From positions 41,671 through 105,670 of the forward strand of contig NZ_SCVD01000003.1 of assembly GCF_004297125.1 (NCBI RefSeq): a stretch of 64,000 bases of DNA, written 5' to 3'. The position numbers and the translations under genes are program-made. The stretch is from Phenylobacterium sp. GTDB taxonomy: Bacteria > Pseudomonadota > Alphaproteobacteria > Caulobacterales > Caulobacteraceae. Of this stretch, positions 8,605 to 16,612 are shown piece by piece; position 1 is the stretch's first letter, and every line of letters begins with the position of its first letter. The notes under the pieces are model-generated. The model was given only the letters and a program-made list of their open reading frames with translations. It ran no database searches and had not been told where the DNA came from.

Positions 8605-9593
8605 ACGCGCCCCTCAAGACGATCAGCTTCTCGCAAGGGATCAACATGGCCCTCGACGAGGCCATGGCGGCCGACCCCAACGTCTTCGTCCTGGGCGAGG
8701 ACGTTGCCGACGAGCAGGGCGGGGGAGTCTTCAAGGCGACGCTTGGCCTGTCGGCCAAGTACGGCGCGAGCCGGGTCCGCTCCACGCCGATCTCGGAACA
8801 GGCGATCATCGGCGCCGCCGTGGGGGCGGCGATCACCGGCATGCGGCCGGTCGCCGAGATCATGTTCATGAACTTCCTCACCGTCTGCATGGACCAGATC
8901 GTCAACCACGCCGCGAAGCTGCGCTTCATGTCGGGCGGCCTGACGTCCGTCCCCCTGACGATCCGCTGCGGCACCGGCGCCGGCGTCGGCTTCGGCGGGC
9001 AGCACTCCGACATGCTGGAGGCCTGGTTCGCCCATGTGCCGGGCATGAAGGTGGTGACCGCCTCGAACCCCGCCGACGCCAAGGGCCTGCTGCTGTCGGC
9101 GATCGAGGACGACGATCCCACGCTCTTCATCGAGAACGTGGCCATGTACGCCGCCCAGGGCGCGCCGCCGGAGGCCGGCTACAAGGTCCCGCTCGGCAAG
9201 GCCAAGGTGGTGCGCGAGGGCTCCGACGTCACCGTGATCACCTACGGCCGGCCCGTCCTGGAAGTCGCCGCCGTCGCGGAGACCCTGGCCGGGGAGGGGG
9301 TCAGCGTGGAGGTCATCGACCTGCGCACCATCGCCCCCTTCGACGCCGAGACCGTGCTGAACTCGGTCGCCAAGACCAACCGCGCCGTCGTCGTGCACGA
9401 AGCCGTCAAGGCGTTCGGCGTGGGCGCCGAGGTGTCTTCGCGGATCCATGAGGAGCTGTTCAGCCAGCTGAAGGCGCCGGTCGGACGGGTCGGGTCCAAG
9501 TATTCGCCGGTCCCGTTCTCGCCGCCGCTCGAGCAGGCCTGGCTCTACAGCCGCGACGAGATCGCGGCCGCCATTCGCAAAACCCTGGGCTGA
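8601..9593 (+). CDS. 2-oxoacid dehydrogenase E1 component, beta subunit
   Basis: A 330-residue transketolase-type partner of the preceding E1 alpha. It starts at a GTG that overlaps the E1 alpha stop. Visible family features are the N-terminal FSQGINMALDEAMAADPNVF and FVLGEDV segments, the acidic FGGQHSD region near the active site, and the C-terminal transketolase domain with VIDLRTIAPFD and VHEAVKAFGVGAEV. Its length matches acetoin or pyruvate dehydrogenase beta subunits. It is followed nine bases later by the stand-alone lipoyl protein, which should be its acyl acceptor. Confidence 0.92.
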   Translation: MNAPLKTISFSQGINMALDEAMAADPNVFVLGEDVADEQGGGVFKATLGLSAKYGASRVRSTPISEQAIIGAAVGAAITGMRPVAEIMFMNFLTVCMDQIVNHAAKLRFMSGGLTSVPLTIRCGTGAGVGFGGQHSDMLEAWFAHVPGMKVVTASNPADAKGLLLSAIEDDDPTLFIENVAMYAAQGAPPEAGYKVPLGKAKVVREGSDVTVITYGRPVLEVAAVAETLAGEGVSVEVIDLRTIAPFDAETVLNSVAKTNRAVVVHEAVKAFGVGAEVSSRIHEELFSQLKAPVGRVGSKYSPVPFSPPLEQAWLYSRDEIAAAIRKTLG

Positions 9594-9602
9594 AGAAACC
9601 AC

Positions 9603-9833
9603 ATGAGCTTTGAAATTCGGATCCCTGGCCTCGGCGCGGGCATGAGTGAGGGCAAGCTCGTCGCTTGGCATGTGAAGGACGGCGCCGCCGTGCGGGAAGG
9701 CGATCTCCTCTACACCCTCGAGAGCGAGAAGACGGCCCAGGACGTCGACGCGCCGGCGGACGGCGTCCTGAAGATCATCGGCGTCGAGGAGGAGATCTAC
9801 CCGGTCGGCGAGCTGATCGGGACAATCGGCTGA
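9603..9833 (+). CDS. Stand-alone lipoyl-domain protein
   Basis: A complete 76-residue protein consisting of just one lipoyl domain. It begins with the strand FEIRIPGLGAGMSEGKL, carries the hairpin ESEKTAQDV with Lys43 as the predicted lipoylation site, and ends right after the last strand (GELIGTIG). Normally this domain is the N-terminus of an E2 acyltransferase fused to a subunit-binding domain and catalytic core. Here the reading frame stops cleanly, and the catalytic core is a separate gene at 15724-16491. It follows E1 beta directly, consistent with service as a mobile acyl carrier. A biotin carrier is less likely because the MKM motif is absent. Confidence 0.9.
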   Translation: MSFEIRIPGLGAGMSEGKLVAWHVKDGAAVREGDLLYTLESEKTAQDVDAPADGVLKIIGVEEEIYPVGELIGTIG

Positions 9834-9912
9834 ACCGGGCGGCGAACCCGCCGAGGCGTCGCCGCCGAAGTTTCTGGTCAAAGGGGGATGTTCCCTCGCG
9901 AAGGGGATGCCG

Positions 9913-10713
9913 ATGTCGAACAACAGCGGTGCGGGCGAGGGCCGGCTTGCGGGTCGCGTGGCGCTCGTGACGGGGGCCACCAGCGGTCTGGGTCAGGCCA
10001 TCGCGGCGGGGTTCGCCCGCCAGGGCGCGCAGGTGGCCATCTGCGGCCGGCGTGAGGAGGTCGGGCAAGCCGTCGCCGAGGATATAAGGCAGGCGGGCGG
10101 AGAGGCCGTCTTCGTGACGTGCGACGTCGCCGACGGCGAACAGGTCCGCGACCTAGTCGCCCGCACCGTGGCCGCCTTCGGCCGTCTCGACATCGCCGTC
10201 AACAATGCGGGGCTCGGCGCCGCGGGCGCCAAGCTGGCCGAGCTGACCGAGGAAGAGTTCGACAGCGTGCTTGCGACCAACCTCCGCGGCGTGTGGCTCT
10301 GCATGAAGCACGAGATCAGGCAGTTCCAGGCCCAGGCCGATGGCGGCTGCATCATCAACATGGGCTCTGTCCTGGGGCAGGTCGCGCTGGCGACGGGCTC
10401 CCAGTACTCCGCGGCCCACTACGTGGCCGCCAAGCACGCCATCGAAGGGCTGACCAAGACGGCCGCCGCGGACTATGGGCGCGAAGGGATCCGGGTGAAC
10501 ACCCTGGCGCCGGGCGTGGTGGCGACGGCCATCAGCGAGCATGTGATCACGGACGAGGCGCCCCTCATCAGCCGCTGGCGGGAGCGCATCCCCCTCGGCC
10601 GCCTTGCCGCGGTGGAAGATGTGGTCGGCGCCGCCGTGTTCCTGGCTTCCGCCGACGCCGCCTACGTGAGCGGCACGAGCCTCGTGGTGGATGGCGGCTT
10701 CCTCGCGCAATAG
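9913..10713 (+). CDS. Short-chain dehydrogenase/reductase (SDR)
   Basis: A classical SDR of 266 residues with TGATSGLG as the cofactor loop, NNAG in the fourth strand region, and a YxxxK catalytic pair in HYVAAKHAIEG. The C-terminus SGTSLVVDGGF is the usual tetramer-interface segment. The ATG at 9913 is preferred because AAGGGG lies six bases upstream; the in-frame ATG at 9907 would leave no spacing. It is fourth in the operon behind the lipoyl protein. Oxidation of a hydroxyacyl or cyclic alcohol intermediate is plausible. Confidence 0.92.
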   Translation: MSNNSGAGEGRLAGRVALVTGATSGLGQAIAAGFARQGAQVAICGRREEVGQAVAEDIRQAGGEAVFVTCDVADGEQVRDLVARTVAAFGRLDIAVNNAGLGAAGAKLAELTEEEFDSVLATNLRGVWLCMKHEIRQFQAQADGGCIINMGSVLGQVALATGSQYSAAHYVAAKHAIEGLTKTAAADYGREGIRVNTLAPGVVATAISEHVITDEAPLISRWRERIPLGRLAAVEDVVGAAVFLASADAAYVSGTSLVVDGGFLAQ

Positions 10714-10802
10714 CCCGTGGGTCGCCCTGCGCCCGCTCAAGGGATGAGCGGCGTGTCGCAGCGTTGGATGCGGTTCGCCCGCAAGCGCCAAGTGGAGGTC
10801 AC

Positions 10803-11549
10803 ATGCCTGGTTTCACAGGGAAGACGTTGCTCGTCACGGGAGCCGCCACCGGCCTGGGCCGAGCGGTCGCCACGATGGCCGCCGCGAGCGGAGCCAGGGT
10901 TGCGGTTCTGGACGTCAACGAGGCCGAGGGCCGGAAGACGGCCGCGGCGGTCGGCGGAAGGTTCTGGCGGCTCGATGTGGCCGATCCGTCGGCGTGGCGG
11001 GACGTGGTCGCCGACATCGAGCGCGAGTTCGGCCCGATCCACTACGCCCACCTGAACGCCGGCGTCATGACCCAAGGGCTGGGCGAGAGCCTGGCGGGGG
11101 CGAACGTGGAGTCCCTGAGCCCGGATCGCTATCGGCAGGTCGTGGGGGTCAACGTGGACGGCGTCTTCTTCGGGCTGCAGACGCTGCTGCCGCGGATGAA
11201 CACCGCCGCCGGTGAGGCGGTGACCGTCACCAGCTCCGCCGCAGGTCTCGTCCCGATCCCGTTCGATCCGGTCTACGCGCTGACGAAGCACGCCGTGATC
11301 GGGTTGGTGCGGAGCCTCGCCCTGGCCTATGCGAACGCCCGCACGCGGATCAACGCCATCTGTCCGGGCGGCTTTGCCAGTCCGCTGCTTCCCCCGGAAT
11401 TCCGGACGGCCGCGACCATGTCGGCGGAGCAGATGGCGGCCGAGGTCGTGGACCTGCTGCTGACGGGCGCCACCGGCGAGACGCGTCTCAAGCTCAAGGC
11501 CGACGCTCCCGCACAGGCGGTCAGCCCACCGTTCCCGACCCTGGCTTGA
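10803..11549 (+). CDS. Short-chain dehydrogenase/reductase (SDR)
   Basis: A 248-residue SDR with TGAATGLG at the cofactor loop, LDVNEAEG after the second strand (an acidic residue suggesting NAD rather than NADP), and YALTKHA for the YxxxK pair. GGAGG lies just before the ATG. The C-terminal third is less standard than in the other island SDRs: it lacks the usual TGxxxxVDGG ending and finishes instead with a short Lys- and Pro-containing tail. It is the last gene of the E1-lipoyl-SDR operon and is convergent with the acyl-CoA synthetase gene, leaving a gap of five bases. Confidence 0.9.
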   Translation: MPGFTGKTLLVTGAATGLGRAVATMAAASGARVAVLDVNEAEGRKTAAAVGGRFWRLDVADPSAWRDVVADIEREFGPIHYAHLNAGVMTQGLGESLAGANVESLSPDRYRQVVGVNVDGVFFGLQTLLPRMNTAAGEAVTVTSSAAGLVPIPFDPVYALTKHAVIGLVRSLALAYANARTRINAICPGGFASPLLPPEFRTAATMSAEQMAAEVVDLLLTGATGETRLKLKADAPAQAVSPPFPTLA

Positions 11550-11554
11550 GGGCG

Positions 11555-13105
11555 TCAGCCGCCGATCGTCCGTTCCGTCGGCCAATAGCTTCGCCGCAGC
11601 TCGCGCTTGTTGACCTTGCCCATGGCGTTGCGGCCGATGTCGGCGAGGAACTCGTACGACCTTGGACATTTGAACCCCGCCAGGCGATCGCGGCAGAAGC
11701 GGTCCAGCTCCTCCGGCGACGGCGGCTGGCCGGGATCGCGCGCCATCACCAGCGCCTTCACCTCTTCGCCCATCTCGGCGTTGGGCGCGCCGATGACCGC
11801 CACGTCCGCCACCTCCGGATGTTGCAGCAGCGCCTGCTCGGTCTCGGCGGGATAGATGTTCACTCCGCCGCTGACGATCATGTCCGATACGCGATCGGTG
11901 ATGAAGACGTAGCCGTCCTCATCGAAGTAGCCGACCTCGCCAAGGGTAAAGACCCCGGGCTCGAGGTGGACCGCGCGGGTCTTCTCCGGGTCATTGTGGT
12001 AGACGATCCCGCGGCCGGTAGTGTCGCGGAAATAGAGCTGGCCCACCTCGTTGACGCCGAGGCGCTCGCCGTCGTCGGCGACCACGACCAGCTCGAACGG
12101 GGCGAGGGTCTTGCCGACCGAACCCGGCTTTCGCAGCCACTCCTCGGAGGTGATCATGTTGGTGGTCCCGGCCTCGGTGGCGCCATAGGCCTCGATCAGG
12201 ACGGGCCCGAACCAGTCGATCATCTGACGCTTCACGTCGCGCGGGCAGGCGGCGCCGGTGTGCGAAACCGCCACGAGGCTGGACACGTCGTACCGGCGCC
12301 GGATCGCCTCGGGGAGGGACAGCAGGCGCTGGAAGTGCGTGGGCACCATCAGGGTGCTGCGGACCCGGAAGTCCTGGATGGCGCGCAGGACCTGCTCGGG
12401 GTCGAAGCGGGAAAGCACTACCAGAGAGATGCCGCCGGCCAGCAGGCGAACCGAGCCGAGTGGGCCCGTGTGGTACAGGGGACTGACGACCATCCCCGGC
12501 GCGCGGTCGCCCAAACCCGCGACCTGGGCCTGGAGCTTTCCGATGACCTCGGCCACCGTGACGCCCGCGGGGAACATCGTGGGGGGCGTCTCGGCGCCCT
12601 TGGGCCGGCCGGTGGTGCCGGAGGTGTAGTGCAGGTGGGGACGAGGCGGCATGTCCGCCGGCGGCTCCGCATCTGACGCTTCCGCAAGCCAGGTGTCCCA
12701 GGAGACCAGACCTGGCGTGGGCGGCGTGCGCCAGCCAATCACCATCCCGACGCCGGCCTTGGCGGCCGCGGCGAGGCCCACTTCAGCGGTTTCCGGCCCC
12801 ACGAACAGCGTGTCGGCGCCGGAATCCTCGAGGATGTAGGCGACTTCATCGGCGGTGAAATGGAAGTTGACCGGGACGCTGGACACGCCGGCATGCAGCG
12901 CGGCCAGATAGGCGATCACGCCTTCGGCGCTGTTCGGGGCAAAGACGGCGATCCTGCCGGCGGGGCCGGCGGCGCGTGCGAGCAGGCCGTTGACCGCGCG
13001 GTTCAACGTGGCGTCGAGGTCGGACCAGGTAAGGGAGAAACGCTCGTCCGCCAGGGCCATTTCCTGGGGCTTGCGGCGCGCATTCTCCGCGGCTGCGAGT
13101 GACAT
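11555..13105 (-). CDS. Acyl-CoA synthetase (AMP-forming CoA ligase)
   Basis: A 516-residue ANL-superfamily adenylating enzyme. The ATP loop is YTSGTTGRPKG, the A5 motif YGATEAGTTN, the hinge region GEVGYFDEDGYVFITDR, and the C-terminal catalytic lysine is in GRNAMGKVNKREL. It activates a carboxylic acid to its CoA thioester and so probably commits the substrate or a side-chain acid to beta-oxidation. It lies 21 bases after the acyl-CoA dehydrogenase gene in the same direction. The N-terminus starting AAAENARRKPQEMAL is that of medium-chain or steroid-acid type ligases, but the substrate cannot be fixed by eye. Confidence 0.93.
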   Translation of the reverse strand: MSLAAAENARRKPQEMALADERFSLTWSDLDATLNRAVNGLLARAAGPAGRIAVFAPNSAEGVIAYLAALHAGVSSVPVNFHFTADEVAYILEDSGADTLFVGPETAEVGLAAAAKAGVGMVIGWRTPPTPGLVSWDTWLAEASDAEPPADMPPRPHLHYTSGTTGRPKGAETPPTMFPAGVTVAEVIGKLQAQVAGLGDRAPGMVVSPLYHTGPLGSVRLLAGGISLVVLSRFDPEQVLRAIQDFRVRSTLMVPTHFQRLLSLPEAIRRRYDVSSLVAVSHTGAACPRDVKRQMIDWFGPVLIEAYGATEAGTTNMITSEEWLRKPGSVGKTLAPFELVVVADDGERLGVNEVGQLYFRDTTGRGIVYHNDPEKTRAVHLEPGVFTLGEVGYFDEDGYVFITDRVSDMIVSGGVNIYPAETEQALLQHPEVADVAVIGAPNAEMGEEVKALVMARDPGQPPSPEELDRFCRDRLAGFKCPRSYEFLADIGRNAMGKVNKRELRRSYWPTERTIGG

Positions 13106-13126
13106 GATGGACCGTCCTGCGTTCGT

Positions 13127-14335
13127 TCAAAGACCCAGGGCGACCCGGGCCAGGATGTTGCGCTGCACCTCGCTCGAGCCGCCGAAGATCGTGCTCGCGC
13201 GGCCGTTCAGGAACCGCGCCGTCGGGGTGACGGCGTATTCCGGACCGATGGGGGACTCATTGGCCCCGGTCCCCAGGGCGCCGCGCTGGTCGGGGAGGGC
13301 GTAGAGCCCCAGGGCGCGCATGCTGAGGTCCTCGATCTTCTGCCCCAGCTCGCTCGCGCAGAGCTTCTTCAGCGACGCGGCGGCGTTCCCGATGCTTTCC
13401 CCGTCCCGGCGACGGCCGGCGAGGCGGCGCTCGGTCCAGGCCAGGGCCATGACCTCGATTTCGAGCCGCGCCAGGTCACGGCGGAAGACCGGGTCCTCAT
13501 AGAGCGACGCCGCTCCGTCGGCCGGCTGGTTCCGCGCGATGTCCACCAGGCGTTCCAGCGCCACGGACAGCGGCACGCCGGAGGAGCCGCCGCCGCGTTC
13601 GAACTCGAGCAGGTACTTCGCGACGGTCCAGCCTTCGTTCTCCGCGCCCATCCGGTTGGCCACCGGCACGCGGACGTTGTCGAAGAAGACCTGGTTGACC
13701 TCGTGCTCGCCCGACATGGAGATGATGGGGCGCACCGAGATCCCCGGCGCATCCATGGGCGAGACCAGGAACGAGATGCCCGCCTGCGGCTTGCCTTCGG
13801 TCGAGGTGCGGACCAGCAGGAAGATCCAGTTCGCGAACTGGGCGTGGGTCGTCCAGATCTTCGATCCGCTCACGACGTAGTCGTCACCGTCACGGACCGC
13901 GCGGGTTTGCAGCGAGGCGAGGTCCGAACCGGACTGCGGTTCGGAATATCCCTGGCACCAATAGTGCTCGCCGGAGAGCATGCGCGGCAGGAAGAAGGCC
14001 TTCTGCGCATCGGTCCCGTATCGCATGATGACCGGCGCGCAGAGGCTGAGACCCATGCCCGGCAAGCGAGGCGTTCCGGCCCGCGCGCACTCTTCCTGGA
14101 AGATGGCGCCCTGACGCGGGGTCCAGCCCGGGCCGCCGTACTCGGTCGGCCAGGCCGGCGCGATCCAACCCCGCTCGAACAGGATCCGATGCCAGCGCCG
14201 GGCGAGGTCGCCATCGGCGAAGACGCCGGCCTGACGGGCGGTCAGCGCGCGGAGTTCGGGCGTGAACTTCGCCTCCAGGAACGCCCGCACCTCGTCGCGG
14301 AACGCCTCGTCGTCGTCCGAGGATCTCAACGCCAT
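13127..14335 (-). CDS. Acyl-CoA dehydrogenase, large-subunit type
   Basis: About 402 residues of the acyl-CoA dehydrogenase fold. The middle-domain FAD motif is YSEPQSGSDLASL, followed by GSKIWTTHAQFANW, and the C-terminus has GGSSEVQRNILAR. This layout is that of the large partner of two-subunit dehydrogenases (pimeloyl-CoA dehydrogenase large subunit, actinobacterial FadE heteromers). The start at 14335 (MALRSSD) is preferred; the frame extends to 14416. Its natural partner is the gene just upstream, 14455-15612. Operator site 4 lies between the two starts, so this gene may have its own promoter as well as read-through. Confidence 0.9.
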   Translation of the reverse strand: MALRSSDDDEAFRDEVRAFLEAKFTPELRALTARQAGVFADGDLARRWHRILFERGWIAPAWPTEYGGPGWTPRQGAIFQEECARAGTPRLPGMGLSLCAPVIMRYGTDAQKAFFLPRMLSGEHYWCQGYSEPQSGSDLASLQTRAVRDGDDYVVSGSKIWTTHAQFANWIFLLVRTSTEGKPQAGISFLVSPMDAPGISVRPIISMSGEHEVNQVFFDNVRVPVANRMGAENEGWTVAKYLLEFERGGGSSGVPLSVALERLVDIARNQPADGAASLYEDPVFRRDLARLEIEVMALAWTERRLAGRRRDGESIGNAAASLKKLCASELGQKIEDLSMRALGLYALPDQRGALGTGANESPIGPEYAVTPTARFLNGRASTIFGGSSEVQRNILARVALGL

Positions 14336-14445
14336 ACCCTCATTCCTTCCTCGGGAGCACGCCGCTGGCGCGGCCGCAGGCCCCGGTCGGTGCGACACCG
14401 ACCCACCATCGGACATCTAGCGTCCGGCCGACCTCGCACCAACCA

Positions 14446-14469
14446 AATAATAGTTCATGCAGCAGTTTT
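14446..14469. promoter_or_regulatory. Island operator site 4 (24-bp dyad)
   Basis: Copy of the island dyad overlapping the last codons of the small-subunit dehydrogenase gene and about 110 bases upstream of the large-subunit gene. Left half AATAATAGTT, right half GCAGTTTT. It points to an internal promoter for the dehydrogenase and CoA-ligase genes. Confidence 0.6.
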
Positions 14470-15612
14470 TGAGGCCATGCCCAAGGACAGTTGCTGGAAC
14501 CGGTTCAGGTGGTGTTCGGCGGAGCCGAACTGGGTTTCGATGGCGATCGCACGCTTGAAGTAGTGGCTGACCGCCAACTCGTCGGTGACGCCCATGGCGC
14601 CATGCAGTTGGATCGCGCTCTGGCCCACCTCCCGGCAGGCTTCGCCCACGTACGCCTTGGCGGCCGCCACCGATCGCGCGCCGTCCGCGGCCGCCTCCGC
14701 CAGCTTGAGCGCCGCCATGTGGCTCATCGCGGCGGACTGCTGCGCCTTGACGAACATGTTCACCATCCGGTGCTGCAGCACCTGGAAGCTCGCGATCGGC
14801 GCGCCGAACTGCCGGCGCTCCTTCGTGTAGGCGACGGTGTCCGAGACCAGCCGGTCGAGAATCCCCGCCGCCTCGGCGCAGACGGCGGCGGTCGCCTCGT
14901 CCAGCGCCGCCTCGATGATCCCTGGCGCGACCTCCGAGGTCGCCAGCACCGCTTCGGGAGGGATGCGCACGTCGTGGAAGTCGATGTCGGCGGCCAGCCG
15001 ACCATCCAGCGTGCGATAGGATCGCAGGCTCACGCCGGGCGCTTTGGGGTCGACCAGAACCAGGACCACGCCCTCGTGGTCGTGGCGTCCGCCGCCCGTT
15101 CGGGCGCTGACGATCAGGTGGGTGGCGGCGGGCGCCCCGAAGACCACGGACTTCCGCCCGCGCAACACCTGAGCGGCCCCCTCCGGCCGCGCCTGCGTCA
15201 GGATGTCGTCCCAACGGTAGCGGGCCTGCGGTTCGCTGTAGGCGAAGGCCAGTCGCGTATGGCCCTCGACAATCCCCCGGATCGTCTCCGTCGCGAGCGG
15301 GGCCGCGCAACGCTTGAGCAGGCCCCCGCCGAGGACGACAGTCTCGAGGAACGGCTCCAGGACCAGCGCCCGGCCCAGTTCCTCCATCAACACCATGGTG
15401 TCCAGGGCGTCGCCGCCCAGCCCGCCCGCGGATTCGGCGAAAGCCGCCCCCAGGATGCCGAGCTCCTCCGCGAAGGCGCGCCAGATCGTGGGGCTCCATC
15501 CCGGATCGCCGTTCAGGATCTGGCGCCTGGCTTCGAAGCTGTACCGATCGGACAGGAACCGTCCGACGCTGTCGCGCAGCAGCGTCTGCTGCTCGGTCAA
15601 ATCCAAGCTCAT
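14455..15612 (-). CDS. Acyl-CoA dehydrogenase, small-subunit type
   Basis: A 385-residue acyl-CoA dehydrogenase homologue. The N-terminal helical domain begins LTEQQTLLRDSVGRFL, and the C-terminal domain has RRQFGAPIASFQVLQHRM and QLHGAMGVTDELAVSHYFKR. The FAD-contacting middle-domain motif is degenerate (AFAYSEPQARYRW), as seen in small partners of heteromeric enzymes such as PimD. With the following gene it probably forms an alpha2beta2 dehydrogenase acting on a bulky acyl-CoA, as known for steroid side chains. It is divergent from the E2 core gene and shares operator site 5. Confidence 0.9.
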   Translation of the reverse strand: MSLDLTEQQTLLRDSVGRFLSDRYSFEARRQILNGDPGWSPTIWRAFAEELGILGAAFAESAGGLGGDALDTMVLMEELGRALVLEPFLETVVLGGGLLKRCAAPLATETIRGIVEGHTRLAFAYSEPQARYRWDDILTQARPEGAAQVLRGRKSVVFGAPAATHLIVSARTGGGRHDHEGVVLVLVDPKAPGVSLRSYRTLDGRLAADIDFHDVRIPPEAVLATSEVAPGIIEAALDEATAAVCAEAAGILDRLVSDTVAYTKERRQFGAPIASFQVLQHRMVNMFVKAQQSAAMSHMAALKLAEAAADGARSVAAAKAYVGEACREVGQSAIQLHGAMGVTDELAVSHYFKRAIAIETQFGSAEHHLNRFQQLSLGMASKTAA

Positions 15613-15651
15613 CCGTACACGGCCTCCCGAACGCCAGGCTGGCGGATCTTA

Positions 15652-15675
15652 AAAACTATCACACATTGCATGTTT
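15652..15675. promoter_or_regulatory. Island operator site 5 (24-bp dyad)
   Basis: Copy of the island dyad in the 111-base divergent gap between the small acyl-CoA dehydrogenase gene and the E2 core gene. Left half AAAACTATCA, right half TTGCATGTTT. It is placed to control both directions. Confidence 0.75.
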
Positions 15676-15723
15676 GCCGACGCCGCGTCTACACTGCGGT
15701 CGTGTCTATCCAGGGAGGCGTGG

Positions 15724-16491
15724 ATGAGCGAAGCGACCGGCAAGGCGAGGCCCCAGCCGACGGCCCCCGACGAACTCGTGGCTCAACTCGAGCAGCAGGG
15801 CATCGCGCCCGGCTCCTATCGGTTTCAGCCGCTCGACCTCATGCGCAAGGCCATCGCGCGGCGGATGACCGAGTCCTTCCGCGACGTCCCCCACTTCGCG
15901 CTGCTTGGGAAAATCGAAGCGGACGCGTTGCTGGCGGCGCGCATGCGGCTGAACGCGCAGGGGCGGGGGCGGATCTCGCTCAACGACCTACTGATCAAGG
16001 CGGCAGGTCTGGCGCTGGCGCGCTTTCCGGCGGCCAACGCGAGCTACACGGAGCGAGGCCTGATTTTCCACCGGCACGCCGACATCGCCGTCGCCGTCGC
16101 GATGGAGGGCGGTCTCGTCACCCCGATCCTGCGCCAGGCCGAGGTGAAGGACGTCTGGCAGATTTCAACGGAGATGAAGGACCTGGCGGCGCGCGGGCGG
16201 GCGAAACGGCTCCTCCCGCCCGAATACACCGGTGGGACCTTCTCGATTTCGAACCTCGGCATGTACGGCGTCGCGAGTTTCGGTTCGATCCTGAATCCCC
16301 CGCAGGGGTGCATCCTCTCCATTGGACAGGCCGAGAAACAGTACCGCTTCCGCGGCGACGACCCCTATGTGGCGACGGTCCTGGAAGTCACGCTCACCTG
16401 CGATCACCGCGCGGTCGACGGAGCCATCGGCGCCCAGTGGCTGGACGCGTTCCGCCAGCTTGTGGAGTCGCCGCAGGCATGGCTCGACTGA
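15724..16491 (+). CDS. 2-oxoacid dehydrogenase E2 catalytic core without lipoyl or binding domain
   Basis: A 255-residue protein that corresponds to only the acyltransferase domain of E2. The catalytic motif DHRAVDG is at 227-233 (His228, Asp232), preceded by GGTFSISNLGMYG and NPPQGCILSIG, both standard for the core. The first 40 residues are a short linker: there is no lipoyl domain and no recognisable peripheral subunit-binding domain. A free lipoyl protein is encoded at 9603, beside E1. The pair therefore looks like one E2 split in two, both halves under the same operator type. How E1 and E3 dock to such a core is not evident. Confidence 0.9.
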   Translation: MSEATGKARPQPTAPDELVAQLEQQGIAPGSYRFQPLDLMRKAIARRMTESFRDVPHFALLGKIEADALLAARMRLNAQGRGRISLNDLLIKAAGLALARFPAANASYTERGLIFHRHADIAVAVAMEGGLVTPILRQAEVKDVWQISTEMKDLAARGRAKRLLPPEYTGGTFSISNLGMYGVASFGSILNPPQGCILSIGQAEKQYRFRGDDPYVATVLEVTLTCDHRAVDGAIGAQWLDAFRQLVESPQAWLD

Positions 16492-16521
16492 TTGGAGGAT
16501 CTTCGATCTTTCAACCTGACG

Positions 16522-16545
16522 ATCTTGCCACAGATGCTATTGTTC
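16522..16545. promoter_or_regulatory. Island operator site 6 (24-bp dyad)
   Basis: Minus-strand copy of the island dyad (left half AACAATAGCA, right half GGCAAGATC), 68 bases upstream of the TetR2 start. It fits autoregulation of TetR2. Confidence 0.65.
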
Positions 16546-16612
16546 GGCTTCACGTGTAGCGTGTGAGGGCCGCAACCGCAAAGCGCGCGGCGGGGTGATC
16601 GAGAGTCAGGCC

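Noticed and set aside
9603..9833. Lipoyl frame as a broken remnant of a full E2
   Set aside because: The frame ends right at the domain boundary, its lipoyl-lysine region is intact, it has its own operon position, and the next 70 bases show no E2 remnant in any frame.
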